Shown here in pieces: positions 62,441 to 64,000 of a stretch of 64,000 nt of DNA; position 1 is the stretch's first letter, and every line of letters begins with the position of its first letter. The stretch lies in NCBI GenBank assembly GCA_964478625.1, contig CAYZJH010000011.1:14859-78858 (forward strand), written 5' to 3'. Below the pieces are notes generated by a model that had not been told where the DNA came from, searched no databases, and saw only the letters and a list, made by a program, of their open reading frames with translations. The translations under genes and the position numbers were made by a program. The DNA is from SKZT01 sp964478625 (lineage in GTDB: Bacteria; Desulfobacterota; Desulfobacteria; Desulfobacterales; SKZT01).

Positions 62441-63745
62441 GTGGAATTAAATTTGTTCAAATTATTTCTGGCCTGCGCCGCTCTTGTACTGGCTGTCGGC
62501 ACCAGTATTATGGCATTGCGGATGCGGGGCTTATTACAGTGGAAAGAGGGTTTAAAAAAGGAACTTAAATCCATGGATCATGCTGCGGAGTCGGCCACAG
62601 GGCCTGAACTGGAAGCCATTGATCTGGTAAGGGGCCGATGCAGGGAGATATTGAAATCCAATTTTCCCGAATTTCAGCAACTCGGAGAACTGGAAAATTA
62701 TGTTTCCAACATTGCCGCTTGTTTTCATCCTCAGCATAAAAATCCATTAACGGCCATCACTGTTGAGAATCTTCTAAAAGCAGCACGCACTGCCGCCATA
62801 AGACTTGAAATGATTTTACGAAGACCGGGGTTTCAAACACTTCGAAACATTCGATTCCGACATATACGGCAGACCTCATGCAGATTCAAACAATTACGAA
62901 ACATGTGGTTTTTCAGAGTCATCATGCGATACCAGGCCTTTTTTGTCCGTATCAATCAATTGCGTCTTATTTTGATTCCGGATCCTTTTTTGTGGTTGAT
63001 CTACTTTTCGAATCAATGGACCCTGATGACCTTGACCCGTTTTTTCTTACTGGAGATCTATCTCTTTACAGGTCGACTGGCCATAGATGCTTATAACTGC
63101 AATCCTGATCCCGAAAAAAAAGCCTATTCCCAGGATGACCTGGAAAAAGTTTTAAAGGAAATCGAAACGCTCGGCATTGAAAACAATCTGTCCATCAACC
63201 CGGAATTAAAATCTATCCGCAATCGTCTGGTGGGCTTCAATGCCTTTTGGGGACCGGTTCCGGGACTGGAAACCTGGAAGCAATCCTTTTATGAAGCCGC
63301 CATGATTATTTCCGCTCATCACTTTCCTGAGAGCCAAAATCCCATAGAAGAGGTTTCTCTCGGTCCTCTTGTTCAAAGGACTGTGCATTGGTTGAACAGT
63401 ATTCTGGAAACCAAAAAATATATTATCGTCAAACATCTTCACAACGTGGAACTGGCCACGGTCCTCCAGGTGAAATCCATTGCGGAAATTCCGGAAATAA
63501 AACAATTGGGTCATTTTGCCCGGAAATCTTTGATACTCTATCGATGGGCTAAATGGCCGTTAAAAATTTTTCAGAGGGCAAAAAGATTTACTGCCGCAGG
63601 AGTGGCTGTGGATATCGGTTGGCTGATAGCCAGAAAAAGTTTCACAAATTTGTGCAGCAGGAAACTTTTTGATTTGAGCTGCAAGGAGTTGGAAATTATA
63701 TATCATCTTTCCGCCCTCAATAAGACAAATCCTCCCGAAAAATGA
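62441..63745 (+). CDS. Membrane-associated protein of unknown function
   Basis: A 434-residue protein from GTG 62441. It has an N-terminal span (FKLFLACAALVLAVGTSIMA), then a hydrophilic segment, a very basic stretch near 125-150 (RFRHIRQTSCRFKQLRN), and a second hydrophobic region near 175-210 (LRLILIPDPFLWLIYFSNQW). The C-terminal half is soluble and helical. No known domain is recognised. No ribosome site is strong. It could be an envelope or scaffold protein. Confidence 0.55.
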   Translation: MELNLFKLFLACAALVLAVGTSIMALRMRGLLQWKEGLKKELKSMDHAAESATGPELEAIDLVRGRCREILKSNFPEFQQLGELENYVSNIAACFHPQHKNPLTAITVENLLKAARTAAIRLEMILRRPGFQTLRNIRFRHIRQTSCRFKQLRNMWFFRVIMRYQAFFVRINQLRLILIPDPFLWLIYFSNQWTLMTLTRFFLLEIYLFTGRLAIDAYNCNPDPEKKAYSQDDLEKVLKEIETLGIENNLSINPELKSIRNRLVGFNAFWGPVPGLETWKQSFYEAAMIISAHHFPESQNPIEEVSLGPLVQRTVHWLNSILETKKYIIVKHLHNVELATVLQVKSIAEIPEIKQLGHFARKSLILYRWAKWPLKIFQRAKRFTAAGVAVDIGWLIARKSFTNLCSRKLFDLSCKELEIIYHLSALNKTNPPEK

Positions 63746-63822
63746 TTATCACGCGAATTCAGAAACCGGTTCCAAAACCAAAAACCCAGAAAATAATTGT
63801 CAATTTCGGGAAACCGGCGTTT

Positions 63823-63996
63823 TCAATAGAACACGGCAAGCCAGATAGTTACATCATCCGGATCGGTCCATTCCACGCGATGCCTGCAGCGGGCCGGAAT
63901 GTGGATATAGTCACCGGGGATCAAACATACCGGTTTTTCGATGCTCTCAACGGATGTTCCAGGATAAAAAGCAACGAATTAGGCTATAACATACTA
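63823..63996 (-). pseudogene. Degenerate cupin-domain protein, C-terminal fragment at window edge
   Basis: On the minus strand, 51 codons (63978 to 63823) encode a cupin C-terminus: CLIPGDYIHIPARCRHRVEW, then TDPDDVTIWLAVFY. The PGDYxxIPAxxxHRVEWTDP pattern is typical of small cupin proteins. Upstream in the same frame are a TAA (63979-63981) and a TAG (63994-63996), and no start codon is available. So the gene is broken, frameshifted or mis-sequenced, or continues in another frame beyond the window. Confidence 0.5.
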
Positions 63997-64000
63997 TTTT

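Noticed and set aside
1..64000. CRISPR arrays, tRNA or rRNA genes
   Set aside because: No regularly spaced direct repeats and no tRNA-like T-loop/acceptor pairs or rRNA stretches were seen by eye; a tRNAscan/Infernal run would be decisive.

Overview
The window reads as chromosomal DNA of a strictly anaerobic deltaproteobacterium, most likely a sulfate reducer of the Desulfobacterales/Desulfovibrio type. This is an inference from gene content: a lactate-oxidation locus (GlcD/GlcF-like pair, lactate permease, LutC, a LutB-LutA fusion), three separate pyruvate (2-oxoacid):ferredoxin oxidoreductases, a [4Fe-4S] class I fumarase, rubrerythrin, many ferredoxin-domain proteins, and moderate GC with mixed ATG/GTG/TTG starts. 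No tRNA, rRNA or CRISPR array was found by eye.

Region by region. (1) 1-1.05 kb: the 3' part of a radical SAM/SPASM peptide-maturase-like gene followed by a 74-residue peptide with eight cysteines in CxC runs, which looks like a RiPP precursor. (2) 1.05-2.7 kb: gene-poor DNA with a likely group II intron remnant, a perfect 15-16 bp hairpin, a probably frameshifted conserved gene and a flavin-binding PNPOx-family protein. (3) 2.8-11.2 kb: lactate/2-hydroxyacid oxidation genes, including a lactate permease broken by one in-frame TAA. (4) 11.2-13 kb: accessory DNA with a DUF2442-like remnant, a HigBA toxin-antitoxin pair and the best copy of a MITE-like repeat also found at 5.8 and 8.6 kb. (5) 13-20 kb: a rhodanese-YceI fusion, a large SLC13 transporter, a poly-gamma-glutamate hydrolase, an aldo/keto reductase and fumarase. 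(6) 20-32.6 kb: two divergent heteromeric POR operons. The minus one, porCDAB, continues into NuoE/NuoF/short NuoG-like genes. The plus one, porCAB, ends in a GltD-like flavoprotein fused to a ferredoxin domain. (7) 32.6-39.8 kb: NlpC/P60 lipoprotein, single-chain NifJ-type POR, YkgJ-like protein, HU-like protein, histidine kinase, HTH/zinc-ribbon regulator. (8) 39.8-46.6 kb: RecD-like helicase, two nucleotide-sugar enzymes, ftsB-like gene and murJ. (9) 46.7-60.5 kb: housekeeping genes rpsT, lptE, leuS, rng, yajC, secD, secF, dprA, topA and small genes. (10) 60.5-64 kb: RsbW-like ATPase, HTH/Fe-S protein, a membrane protein of unknown function and a degenerate cupin fragment at the edge.

How the genes fit together: lactate enters and is oxidised to pyruvate by GlcDF/Lut-type enzymes. 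Pyruvate or related 2-oxoacids are then oxidised by three PORs that reduce ferredoxin. Two of these carry their own NAD(P)H-reactive module, which suggests each operon can move electrons between ferredoxin and the nicotinamide pool. The most novel-looking locus is the Cys-rich peptide with its SPASM maturase at the left edge. The most unusual metabolic arrangement is the pair of divergent POR operons with different NAD(P)-linked partners.
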